A program made the position numbers and the translations under genes. The notes under the pieces are model-generated. The model was not told the DNA's origin and did not search any database. It saw only the letters and a list, made by a program, of their open reading frames with translations. This document shows, one piece after another, positions 1 through 10,043 of a DNA stretch of 64,000 nt; positions within the stretch are counted from its first letter, which is position 1, and each line of letters opens with the position of its first letter. This DNA comes from Ruminococcus sp. (GTDB lineage: Bacteria; Bacillota_A; Clostridia; Oscillospirales; Ruminococcaceae). The stretch is taken from assembly GCA_017536105.1 (NCBI GenBank), contig JAFXRZ010000003.1:62001-126000 (forward strand), in the 5' to 3' direction.

Positions 1-1
1 G

Positions 2-3000
2 CTTGAGCTTTCCGACATATACGAACAGAGCCTTTCTGCAAATTGGTCAAAGGGCTTTGAATACTACGACAAACTGTTTGCCGACGGCATTCCCGTCACC
101 GACCTGCCGATAAAGGGCAAGCGTCCCCGGGTACATCCCCTTTCGGACAGAGAGCTTGATTTTGTTTTCAGCGGCGATCAGGCAGCTGAACTTGACCGGG
201 CAGCCAAGCGTTTCGGCGTGACCGAGTTCGAGCTGATATTCTCTGCGGCCGCCCTTACAGCCGCGAAATATACCGCTTCCGAGGACATTGTTCTCGGCAT
301 CCCCACGAATATGCGTCCCAACGGTGCCGAGAGCGTTATAGGTATGTTCGTCAACACCGCACCCGTAAGGATACGTCCTGTAAGGAAAGCTGTGCTTGCT
401 GATTACATACGCTCGGTGAGCGAAGCTGTCCGCAGCGTGACCTACGGAGCGGAGCTGCCCTTTGAAGAAGTCGTAAGGAAATATGTAAGACAAAGAGACG
501 AGTCCCGCAACCCGATATTCGATATCAGCGTCAACTATATGAACTTCCCCTCGGAGTACGACGACGGAGATCTGCACATAGGCTTTGAGTCTCCGCTGCA
601 GAAAATGTCCAGGGATATCGGCATCATCATCCGCAAGTCAAAAGGCGCTCTGAAATTTATGATACAGTATTCCTCCGAGCTGTTTGAGGACACCGTTGCC
701 GAAAACTTTGCGGAGCAGCTCCGTCATACCCTGTCGCTTATCTCGGGGGGAGCGGAGACAGTCCGTGATGCCGCAGAGCTGCCGGAAAGACAGCGGAAGG
801 TGCTGGAGAGCTATTCCTGCGAGGCGAGGGCGAATATCCCCGTTACGCTGCTGCACAAGCTGTTTGAACAGCAGGTCGGCAAGGTTCCCGACCGCACCGC
901 TCTTATCGCAGCCGATGCGGAATACACCTACAGACAGCTTGACGAAAAAGCCAATATTGCCGCCAACGAGCTTATAAAGCGAGGTGTGACGGTGGGCTCC
1001 AGCGTGGCCATTCTTCTGCCCCGGGTATCGGCATTCTTCGCCTGTATGTTCGGCGTGAACAAGGCAGGTGCAGCATTCATCCCCTGTGATCCGCAGTACC
1101 CTGCCGACCGTATCAACCACATCATCACCGACTCCGAGGCCTCATTCATCATAACCACCGCCGACAAGCTGGCGGACTATCCTGCCGACAAGGCTATCGA
1201 CGTGGACGAACTGCTTTCGGGCAGCGACACATCTTCTCCCGACGTTCAGATGGATGACAGCGAGCTGGCATATATGATCTACACCTCAGGCTCCACAGGA
1301 AAGCCAAAGGGAGTTATGCTCCACCACAAGGGAATATGCAATTATCTGTTCCCTCATGAAGCCAACCCCCATATGAAATACGTCAGCGAGAACGTTGAAA
1401 ACTATCTTTCGGTGACGACGGTATCCTTTGATATGTCCTTCAAGGAACACGCAGCCACCCTCTGCAACGGCAAGACCCTTATCTTTGCAGGAGACGATCA
1501 GATGAACGATCCCCGTGCGCTGGCAGAGCTTATGGATAAATACTCCGCCGACTGCATAAACGCCACGCCCTCAAGACTTATGCAGTATATGGAGTACGAG
1601 CCCTTTGTAAAGGCGCTCTCACGCTGCAAGCTGGTAATGTCCGGAGGCGAAGGCTATCCCATGAGCCTGCGCGACCGCATAAGCGAATGCTGTCCCGATA
1701 CCAGCATAATGAACACCTACGGCCCCACAGAGATCACCGTTTCCTGCAACGCAGCCGACCTCACCCATGCCGATCACATCAGCGTCGGAAGACCGCTGCT
1801 CAACTACACCGAATACATCGTCGATAAGTTCGGAGACCTCTCTCCCTGCGGAGCAGTGGGAGAACTGCTGATCGGCGGTGTCGGAGTGGCAAGAGGCTAC
1901 AAGAACCTCGAAAAGCAGACTGCCGAGCGCTTTGTGGATCTCTGCGGTGAGCGAGTATATCGCTCGGGAGATTACGCAAAATGGGACGCCGAAGGCAGCG
2001 TTATGATCCTCGGAAGGCTTGACAACCAGGTCAAGCTGCGCGGTCTGCGCATAGAGCTCGACGAGATCATCGGGCTTATCGAAGCTCAGCCCCATATCAA
2101 AAAGGCGGCAGTGGTCATCAGAAAGATCAACGATCAGGAAAACCTCTGCGCTTATTTCACTGCTGAGATACCCGTTGATATCGACGAGCTGCGGGCGGAG
2201 CTCAAAAAGCATCTTACCCATTACATGGTGCCGACGGCCTATCTCCAAATGGCTGAGATGCCCATGACTCCCAACGGCAAGACTGACCTGAAGCGACTTC
2301 CCGACCCTGTTCCCGTGAGCCTCGGTGAATTTGCAGAGCCTGCCAACGACACCGAACGCTTCTTCTGCGACGCCTTCGCTAAGGCTCTGAAGCTTGACCG
2401 TGTCGGCGCTACGGATGATTTCTTTGAGATCGGCGGCACCTCGCTGATAGTTACATCTGTAGTGCTTTCGGCCTCGGAAAACGGCTATCCGATATCCTAC
2501 GGCGACGTCTTCAAATATACCACTCCGCGAGCTCTGGCGGAGCTGTTCGGAAAGACAGAAAGCAAGAGCACCAGCCTGTTCGATTTCGACAGTTACGACT
2601 ACTCGAAGATAGACGCTCTCCTTGCGAAAAACACAACGGCATCATTCCTCGGCGGCGAGATGCGCGAATTGGGGAATATCATGATAACAGGAGCTACCGG
2701 CTATATGGGAGCTCACCTGCTGGCCCAGTATCTCGACGAGGAAAAGGGCACAGCCTGGTGTCTTGTGCGCAAGGGCAGGTATCCTTCCGCAGGAGACAGA
2801 TTGAAGAACATGATGTTCTACTATTTCGGCAGCCGCTACAACGCAGTATTCGATCAGCGCGTCAAAGCTGTTGACGGCGACGTTACAGACTACAAATGCT
2901 TTGAGCCCTTTGAAACTCTGCCTGTAAACACCGTTTTCAACTGCGCTGCCAATGTAAAGCATTTTTCCAGCGGCACAGATATCGAGGACATCAACATAGG

Positions 3001-3790
3001 CGGTGCCGAAAACTGCGTCAAGCTCTGCGAAAAGCTGGGGGCAAGGCTCATCCACTTCTCCACTATCTCCGTTGCAGGCACGACGGAAGATCCGGAAAGC
3101 CTGGAAAAGACCTCTCTTGACGAGCAGTCCCTCTATTTCGGACAGACCCTCGACAACAAATACACCGCCTCAAAGCTCATGGGCGAACGTGCAGTCCTGG
3201 AGGCTGCTGCCGAAAAAGGGCTCGACGCCAAAGTCATCCGTGTCGGCACACTGGCTGCCCGTGAATCCGACGGCGAGTTCCAGATAAACTTCCTTACCAA
3301 CAGCTTCATGGGACGTTTGCGCTCCTACAGTATGCTGGGATGTTTCCCCTATCAGATGATCGAAAACCAGGTTTGCATGGGACCTATCGACGTTTCCTGC
3401 CAGGCTTTCCTGAAGCTGGCACGCACTCCGAAGGAATGCTGCCTGTTCAACGCAGTCAACAACCACACTCTCCCTCTCGGAGATATCATCAGGCGCATGA
3501 ATGCCTCCGGCTTGGATATCCGCTTTGTGGAATACGAGGAATTCTCGGCGGCTATCGCCGAAGCACAGCAGGATCCCGACAAAGCCGCGATACTCCAAAG
3601 CATGGTAGCCTATATGGATCCGGCTCACGCCAACAGGATCGTTCAGCTTCCCTTCACCGCACATTACACGACTCAGCTGCTTGCAAGAATGGGCTTCTTC
3701 TGGGATGCCAGCAACGAGCACTACATTGACGATTTCATCAGCGTGCTCGGCGGGTTCAGCTTCTTTGACAGCGACAACCTCAGCAGATAA
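2..3790 (+). CDS. Nonribosomal peptide synthetase module with terminal reductase domain (5' truncated)
   Basis: The frame is open from base 2, so the gene starts before the window; 1262 residues are visible. Domains in order: C-terminal part of a condensation domain (1 to about 270), an AMP-binding adenylation domain (about 285-700) with TSGSTGKPKG at 428, NTYGPTE, and GRLDNQVKLRG followed by PNGKTDLKRLP, a peptidyl carrier domain with the phosphopantetheine serine at 814 (FEIGGTS), and an NAD(P)-binding thioester reductase (about 895-1262) with GATGYMG at 897 and a YxxxK near 1053. Reductase-terminated synthetases release the peptide as an aldehyde or alcohol instead of an acid. The amino acid activated cannot be named safely; the pocket segment reads FDMSFKE. 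A hairpin terminator follows. Upstream modules, PPTase and exporter would lie outside the window. Confidence 0.93.
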   Translation, partial: LELSDIYEQSLSANWSKGFEYYDKLFADGIPVTDLPIKGKRPRVHPLSDRELDFVFSGDQAAELDRAAKRFGVTEFELIFSAAALTAAKYTASEDIVLGIPTNMRPNGAESVIGMFVNTAPVRIRPVRKAVLADYIRSVSEAVRSVTYGAELPFEEVVRKYVRQRDESRNPIFDISVNYMNFPSEYDDGDLHIGFESPLQKMSRDIGIIIRKSKGALKFMIQYSSELFEDTVAENFAEQLRHTLSLISGGAETVRDAAELPERQRKVLESYSCEARANIPVTLLHKLFEQQVGKVPDRTALIAADAEYTYRQLDEKANIAANELIKRGVTVGSSVAILLPRVSAFFACMFGVNKAGAAFIPCDPQYPADRINHIITDSEASFIITTADKLADYPADKAIDVDELLSGSDTSSPDVQMDDSELAYMIYTSGSTGKPKGVMLHHKGICNYLFPHEANPHMKYVSENVENYLSVTTVSFDMSFKEHAATLCNGKTLIFAGDDQMNDPRALAELMDKYSADCINATPSRLMQYMEYEPFVKALSRCKLVMSGGEGYPMSLRDRISECCPDTSIMNTYGPTEITVSCNAADLTHADHISVGRPLLNYTEYIVDKFGDLSPCGAVGELLIGGVGVARGYKNLEKQTAERFVDLCGERVYRSGDYAKWDAEGSVMILGRLDNQVKLRGLRIELDEIIGLIEAQPHIKKAAVVIRKINDQENLCAYFTAEIPVDIDELRAELKKHLTHYMVPTAYLQMAEMPMTPNGKTDLKRLPDPVPVSLGEFAEPANDTERFFCDAFAKALKLDRVGATDDFFEIGGTSLIVTSVVLSASENGYPISYGDVFKYTTPRALAELFGKTESKSTSLFDFDSYDYSKIDALLAKNTTASFLGGEMRELGNIMITGATGYMGAHLLAQYLDEEKGTAWCLVRKGRYPSAGDRLKNMMFYYFGSRYNAVFDQRVKAVDGDVTDYKCFEPFETLPVNTVFNCAANVKHFSSGTDIEDINIGGAENCVKLCEKLGARLIHFSTISVAGTTEDPESLEKTSLDEQSLYFGQTLDNKYTASKLMGERAVLEAAAEKGLDAKVIRVGTLAARESDGEFQINFLTNSFMGRLRSYSMLGCFPYQMIENQVCMGPIDVSCQAFLKLARTPKECCLFNAVNNHTLPLGDIIRRMNASGLDIRFVEYEEFSAAIAEAQQDPDKAAILQSMVAYMDPAHANRIVQLPFTAHYTTQLLARMGFFWDASNEHYIDDFISVLGGFSFFDSDNLSR

Positions 3791-3843
3791 GCAGTTTCAC
3801 TGAGCGTTCATTGTCTCGTGTACGGATAATATGATCGTATCAA

Positions 3844-3875
3844 AAAGAGCAGCCCCGTTTCCGAGGCTGCTCTTT
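3844..3875. terminator. Bidirectional terminator between NRPS and glgA
   Basis: An 11-bp inverted repeat (AAAGAGCAGCC and its complement) with A-rich and T-rich edges sits between two convergent genes, so it can end both transcripts. Confidence 0.75.
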
Positions 3876-3890
3876 AGCATTGCTTTTTTC

Positions 3891-5303
3891 TTAATGTATA
3901 TCGCTGTACAGTCCGATATAGAGTATCGCCGAACGCTTCCAGCTGAAATCCTGCTTCATTGCAAGATCCACAAGCTTCTTCCAGCGCTTCTTATCGTCGT
4001 AATACACTCTCGCTCTTGTGCAGGCATCGAGCATATCGTGGGCGTTATATGTCTTGAAGGTGAAGCCGTTGCCGCCTTCGTCTCCTGCATCGTGGATGGA
4101 GTCACGGAGGCCGCCTGTTTCCCGGACTATCGGGATAGTGCCATAGCGGAGGGCTATCATCTGTGCAAGACCGCAGGGCTCGCTCTGGGAAGGCATGAGG
4201 AACATATCCGCGCCTGCATAGATCCTCTTTGAGAGCTCGGGGACGAAGCCGAGAGTGAGGCCAACTCTGTCGGGATAGCGGTAGTGCATCTCACTGAAGA
4301 AGTCCTCATATATCTTCTCGCCGGAGCCCAGGATAGCGAACTTATAGCCGAGCCTGATTATATCCTCAAAGACATACTTGATAAGATCGAGTCCCTTATG
4401 GGAAACGAAGCGTGTAACGATGCCGATGATAGGCTCGTCACCGGGAGCCATTCCCAGCTCCTCGAGGAGCTTCTGCTTGCAGACCGCTTTTCCTGCCTTG
4501 CTCTTCACCGAATAGTTCTTAGGGAGATTGGGGTCGGTAGCGGGGTCATAGACCTTCTGGTCGATGCCGTTCAGGAAGCCGCAGAGCTTATACTGCTTAT
4601 GGACGAGTATCCTGTCGAGGCCGTGGGAATACCAGGGGTCGAGTATCTCCCAGGCATAGCTCGGAGAAACTGTAGTTACCTTATCCGACACCTCGATAGC
4701 AGCTTTCATGAAGTTGACGTCGCCGTCATAGGAGAGCAGGTCGGTATGATAGAGAGGGATACCCATAAGGTCGTTTATGAGCTCGAGTCCGTACTGACCC
4801 TGATACTGGATATTATGGATAGTGAAGACGGTCTTTATATCCTCATAGCCCGACTGATAGCGATAGAAAATATCGTAATAAACGGGAACGAGGGCTGTCT
4901 GCCAGTCGTTTGCGTTTATGACATTGGGCTTGAAGTCGATATAATGCAGCAGCTCCAGAACCGCACGCGAGAAGAAGATAAATCTTTCTGCGTCGTCATA
5001 GAAGCCGTAGAGGCCGTTTCTTGCAAAGTAATACTCGTTATCCAGCAGGTAGTAGGTCACGCCGTTCTGCTGTCCCACAAAGACACCGCAGTACTGGTTC
5101 CTCCAGGCAACGGGCACCGTGAAATTAGTGAGATAGGTAAGCTCGTCCTTGAGCTCCTGTCTTATCTGGCTGTAATAAGGGATAACGACTCTGCAGTCGT
5201 GACCCTCGGCGTTGATAGCGGCAGGCAGAGAACCTGCAACGTCCGCAAGACCTCCCGAAGCGACATAAGGCAGAGCCTCACTTGCAGTATAGAGTATATT
5301 CAT
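3891..5303 (-). CDS. glgA: Glycogen synthase (ADP-glucose), GT5 family
   Basis: Transfers glucose from ADP-glucose to the non-reducing end of alpha-1,4-glucan in the cytoplasm. 470 residues, the usual length. The N-terminal donor-binding loop reads ASGGLADVAG at about residue 15-24, where classical enzymes have KxGGLGDV, so the usual lysine is absent. The C-terminal half carries the GT-B signature PSQSEPCGLAQMIALRYG. Three ATG codons follow each other; the third (5303) is chosen because it is 7 nt from the AGAAGG ribosome site. It is the last gene of the glgB-glgC-glgD-glgA operon, and a GCAGGGG/CCCCTGC hairpin lies in the gap to glgD. Confidence 0.95.
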   Translation of the reverse strand: MNILYTASEALPYVASGGLADVAGSLPAAINAEGHDCRVVIPYYSQIRQELKDELTYLTNFTVPVAWRNQYCGVFVGQQNGVTYYLLDNEYYFARNGLYGFYDDAERFIFFSRAVLELLHYIDFKPNVINANDWQTALVPVYYDIFYRYQSGYEDIKTVFTIHNIQYQGQYGLELINDLMGIPLYHTDLLSYDGDVNFMKAAIEVSDKVTTVSPSYAWEILDPWYSHGLDRILVHKQYKLCGFLNGIDQKVYDPATDPNLPKNYSVKSKAGKAVCKQKLLEELGMAPGDEPIIGIVTRFVSHKGLDLIKYVFEDIIRLGYKFAILGSGEKIYEDFFSEMHYRYPDRVGLTLGFVPELSKRIYAGADMFLMPSQSEPCGLAQMIALRYGTIPIVRETGGLRDSIHDAGDEGGNGFTFKTYNAHDMLDACTRARVYYDDKKRWKKLVDLAMKQDFSWKRSAILYIGLYSDIH

Positions 5304-5390
5304 CATCATACCTTCTTTCGTTTTCAAGATATTTGGATATTCACAGCAGGGGCAACGCAGCTTAGGCGTCTCCCCTGCCTGAGATCGTTT

Positions 5391-6506
5391 TTATACGGAA
5401 GCTCCCTTTCCCACAAACATAGGATAGCTGGGTGCTCCGTTGAGGATATGGTTGGCACCGATATGTACGTTCTTGTCGGTGATGAGGTAATTCACATCGC
5501 TCTTCTCTCCGACAACAGTGCCCTGCATAAGGATGCTGTTCTTAACCTTTGCGCCCTTGCCTACTCTTACGCCTCTGAAGAGGACGGAATTCTCAACTTC
5601 GCCTTCAACTATGCAGCCGTCTGCGATAAGGGAATTTGTAACTTTGCAGTCCAGGTCGTACTTAGCCGGAGCATTATCGCTGACTTTGGTATAGATAGCG
5701 CGCTTGGGCAGGAATATCTTCTTAGCGTTCTCGGGATCGAGAAGCTCCTGATTAGCCTTGAGGTAGCTTGCAACGCTGGATATCTTGCTGAAGTAATTGC
5801 TGTACTCATAAGCCATGATATTGAGCTCGCTGCACTTAGCCTGGAGGACATCTGTCTCGAAGCTGACATCTCCTCTTGCGATAGCGTCTGTCACCATATC
5901 CAGCAGGAACTGCTTGCTCATAACAAAGATATTAAGGCTTGCAGTGCAGGTGCCGCTGATGTCGGGCTGGATGAGAACGCCCTTTACCTTGCCGCTCTCG
6001 TCTGTAGAGAGGACAGTTGACATCTTTACATCCTCGGAGGTATAAACTCCTGTATGAGCTACTACTGTGATATCGGCACCGGTAGATACGTGCTGCTCAA
6101 CGATAGGCTTGAAGTCCATATTCGTAACGATATCGCAGTCCGAGAGGACAACGTAATCTGCGAGAGCGTTCTTGATGAAGTTCATAACGCCGTAGAGGGC
6201 TTCGATCCTGCCTCTGTAGAGCTTGCTCGAAACATTGCCGAAAGGCGGCAGGATATAGAGACCGCCCTTCTTTCTCGAGAGGTCCCACTCACGGCCGGAG
6301 CCCAGGTGGTCAAGGAGAGACTGATAATTGCTCTTGGTGATGACGCCCACGTTTGTGATGCCGCTGTTGACCATATTGGAGAGCGGAAAATCTATAAGGC
6401 GATATCTTCCTCCGAAAAGGATCGAACCCATTGTTCTGTTTTTTGTAAGATCTCCGACCGTCATATCATGCATATTTGCAAACACGAGGCCGAGAACATT
6501 TCCCAT
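5391..6506 (-). CDS. glgD: GlgD, regulatory-type ADP-glucose pyrophosphorylase subunit
   Basis: Nucleotidyltransferase-fold protein paired with GlgC in Firmicutes; in studied species GlgD has little activity alone and modulates GlgC. The start has NVLGLVFANMHD, then RTMGSILFGGRYRLIDFPLS, a degenerate form of the GlgC nucleotide loop, followed by a C-terminal left-handed beta-helix region with hexapeptide-like repeats (VENSVLFRGVRVGKGAKV). About 371 residues. The ATG at 6506 with GGAAG 5 nt upstream is chosen; an in-frame GTG at 6518 with AAAGGGG upstream is an alternative. It lies about 30 bp after glgC in the same operon. Confidence 0.94.
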   Translation of the reverse strand: MGNVLGLVFANMHDMTVGDLTKNRTMGSILFGGRYRLIDFPLSNMVNSGITNVGVITKSNYQSLLDHLGSGREWDLSRKKGGLYILPPFGNVSSKLYRGRIEALYGVMNFIKNALADYVVLSDCDIVTNMDFKPIVEQHVSTGADITVVAHTGVYTSEDVKMSTVLSTDESGKVKGVLIQPDISGTCTASLNIFVMSKQFLLDMVTDAIARGDVSFETDVLQAKCSELNIMAYEYSNYFSKISSVASYLKANQELLDPENAKKIFLPKRAIYTKVSDNAPAKYDLDCKVTNSLIADGCIVEGEVENSVLFRGVRVGKGAKVKNSILMQGTVVGEKSDVNYLITDKNVHIGANHILNGAPSYPMFVGKGASV

Positions 6507-6535
6507 ATTTACTTCCACTTTAAGCTACCCCTTTC

Positions 6536-7738
<1,203 letters not shown>

Positions 7739-7812
7739 AACAATTCACCCACCATTTATTATTTTTATTTTTTGGTCACGGCTCGCGCCGCTTTCTTAAC
7801 TTGGTTCCCGGC

Positions 7813-9807
7813 TTATTTCGACTTCTTTGTCTTGCCGGTGCTTTTGCGGGCCGCTGTTTTCTTTGCGGCAGGTTTCTTTTCTGCTTCGCCCTCGGTTTTT
7901 TTCTTTCTCTGCTGCTTTTTCTTCACAGTGAAATACATTACCGAGAATGCGGGGATATCAACGCATACCGAATTCTCGAAGCCGTGCATCCCGACAGGCT
8001 GTGACTTCACCGTTCCGTTGGTGATCGGCGAGCCGTCGGGAGACGTGGAGTTGAGGACTTCGGTATATGAGCCCTCGTAAGGAACGCCGAAGCAGTAGGA
8101 CGTTCTTGTTACGGGGACGAAGTTGCAGACAACTATTATCTCGTTGCCCTTTCTGTCGAAGCGGCGGAAGATTATCACCGACTGCTTGTAGTCGTCGTTG
8201 GCTATCCAGTTGAAGCCTTCCCACGAGAAGTCGTTCTCCCACAGCTGGGGATGATCGAGATAGAAATTGTTGAGGGTCTTTATGTACTTGTGATAGTTCC
8301 TGTGGTTCTCGTACTCGTCGATCATGAACCACTCCAGGCCGTTCTCGTAGTCCCACTCTCTGAACTGAGCGAACTCCGTGCCCATAAAGGTCAGCTTCTT
8401 GCCGGGGTGAGCCATCATGTAAGCCATGAAGAGCCTTGCCTGAGCAAATTTCTGATCTATGTCCGAGCCGAACATCTTATTGACGAGAGAAGCTTTTCCG
8501 TGAACTACCTCATCGTGGGAGATAGGCAGGATAAAGTTCTCCGAGAAGGCATAGAAGAAGGAGAACGTGAGCATATCGTGGTGGAAGGCTCTGTGTATCG
8601 GGTCCATAGCCATATACTTGAGCATATCGTTCATCCAGCCCATGTTCCACTTGAAGTTGAAGCCGAGACCGCCGTCGCTGGTAGGCTTTGTGACCATAGG
8701 CCAAGCCGTGGATTCTTCAGCGATCATAAGGGTCTGGGGATTCCTTGCGAATACAGACTCGTTGAGCTTCTTGAAGAAGTCGATAGCCTCAAGGTTCTCG
8801 TGTCCTCCGAAGACATTGGGTGTCCACTCGCCGTCGCGTCTGTCGTAGTCGAGGTAGAGCATTGAAGCCACTGCATCGACACGGAGACCGTCGATATGAT
8901 ACTTCTCGATCCAGTACAGGGCGTTGGAGATGAGGAAGCTCCTTACCTCTCCTCTGCCGTAGTCGAAAACTCTTGTGCCCCAGGCGAGGTGATCGCGCTT
9001 CTTGGGGTCGGCATACTCATAGGATGCTCCGCCGTCGAACTCGAAAAGTCCGGCCTCGTCTCTCGGGAAATGTGCAGGCACCCAGTCCAGGATAACGGCG
9101 ATGCCGTTGTTGTGGAAGATGTCGATCATCTTCATAAACTCGCTGGGTGTCCCGAAGCGGGAAGTGGGGGCATAGTAGCCTATACCCTGATAGCCCCAGG
9201 AGCCGTCGAAGGGGAATTCAGCCAGCGGCATGAGCTCGATATGGGTATAGCCCATTTCCTTGAGGTAGGGGCAGATATCCTCGGCAAAGCCGGAATAGCT
9301 GTAATACTCGCCGGTGGTGCAGGCTCTCCAGGAATTGAGGTGTGCCTCATAGATATTCATGGGAGCATTGTAGATGTCCTTCTTTTCCTTCTGCTTCATC
9401 CACTTGCCGTCACCCCACTTGTACTCTCCGATATCGAAGATCTTCGAGCCTGTACCGGGCTTGAGCTCCATATGAGTTCCGTAGGGGTCGGCTTTGAGTC
9501 TTGTCTTTCCGTCGCAGCCCGTTACTGCGAACTTATAGGTATCAAACGTCTTAAGACCTTCGATGAAAGCCTCCCAGATACCCGTATCCGCGATCTTCTC
9601 GCAGACATTGGCATAGCCGTTCCAGTCGTTGAAATCGCCCACAACGGAAACAGACTGCGCCTTCTCCGCCCAGACACGGAAATAGTGGCCTTTTTTGCCG
9701 TCCTTTTCGCCTGCATGGCAGCCAAGGAAGTCATAAGCCATCATATTTGTGCCCTGGTGGAAGAGGTATATCGGCGTCTGATAAGTCTCGGGAATTTCAT
9801 TTATCAT
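7813..9807 (-). CDS. glgB: 1,4-alpha-glucan branching enzyme with a lysine-rich C-terminal tail
   Basis: Creates alpha-1,6 branches in glycogen. An N-terminal CBM48-like domain (HYFRVWAEKAQSVSVVGDFN) is followed by a GH13 barrel with the nucleophile segment HIDGLRVDAVASMLY, the acid MIAEESTAW, and LPISHDEVVHGK, then an all-beta C-terminal domain. 664 residues. The last 36 (about 629-664) contain 17 Lys/Arg with Ala, Thr and Ser and no acidic cluster except EGEAE, resembling a histone-H1-like tail; this is unusual for GlgB. The start at 9807 is set by AGGAGG 9 nt upstream. It is the first gene of the glycogen operon and has a good promoter at 9920-9948. Confidence 0.95.
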   Translation of the reverse strand: MINEIPETYQTPIYLFHQGTNMMAYDFLGCHAGEKDGKKGHYFRVWAEKAQSVSVVGDFNDWNGYANVCEKIADTGIWEAFIEGLKTFDTYKFAVTGCDGKTRLKADPYGTHMELKPGTGSKIFDIGEYKWGDGKWMKQKEKKDIYNAPMNIYEAHLNSWRACTTGEYYSYSGFAEDICPYLKEMGYTHIELMPLAEFPFDGSWGYQGIGYYAPTSRFGTPSEFMKMIDIFHNNGIAVILDWVPAHFPRDEAGLFEFDGGASYEYADPKKRDHLAWGTRVFDYGRGEVRSFLISNALYWIEKYHIDGLRVDAVASMLYLDYDRRDGEWTPNVFGGHENLEAIDFFKKLNESVFARNPQTLMIAEESTAWPMVTKPTSDGGLGFNFKWNMGWMNDMLKYMAMDPIHRAFHHDMLTFSFFYAFSENFILPISHDEVVHGKASLVNKMFGSDIDQKFAQARLFMAYMMAHPGKKLTFMGTEFAQFREWDYENGLEWFMIDEYENHRNYHKYIKTLNNFYLDHPQLWENDFSWEGFNWIANDDYKQSVIIFRRFDRKGNEIIVVCNFVPVTRTSYCFGVPYEGSYTEVLNSTSPDGSPITNGTVKSQPVGMHGFENSVCVDIPAFSVMYFTVKKKQQRKKKTEGEAEKKPAAKKTAARKSTGKTKKSK

Positions 9808-9919
9808 AGCATTTTTCCTCCTGAAAGGAATGGATTTGCGGAACACAAAAACACTCTGCTCTGCGTTTTTTATCAAATAACAAAGCTTTTTATAAGAATG
9901 TATAATATCCCACAAATAT

Positions 9920-9948
9920 ATTTTACACTTAAATTAAATTTTTTGCAA
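9920..9948 (-). promoter_or_regulatory. Sigma-A promoter of the glycogen operon
   Basis: On the minus strand TTGCAA and TAAAAT are separated by 17 bp, about 110 bp upstream of the glgB start. The remainder of the 9.81-10.04 kb gap is AT-rich and shows no gene. Confidence 0.7.
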
Positions 9949-10043
9949 TACTTTTAGGCATTATTTTCGGTTTATCACAGAATTCAACCCGTTATTTTGT
10001 GTATTATGCCGAAGATTTATCAAACATTCGGGTGAGAATGCCC

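Noticed and set aside
4284..6020. Long open frame on the plus strand opposite glgA and glgD
   Set aside because: It spans two well-supported genes on the other strand, has no ribosome site and no recognisable domain; it arises from codon bias.
8896..9957. Long plus-strand frame opposite glgB
   Set aside because: Entirely antisense to the conserved GlgB catalytic domain, with no domain or ribosome site of its own.
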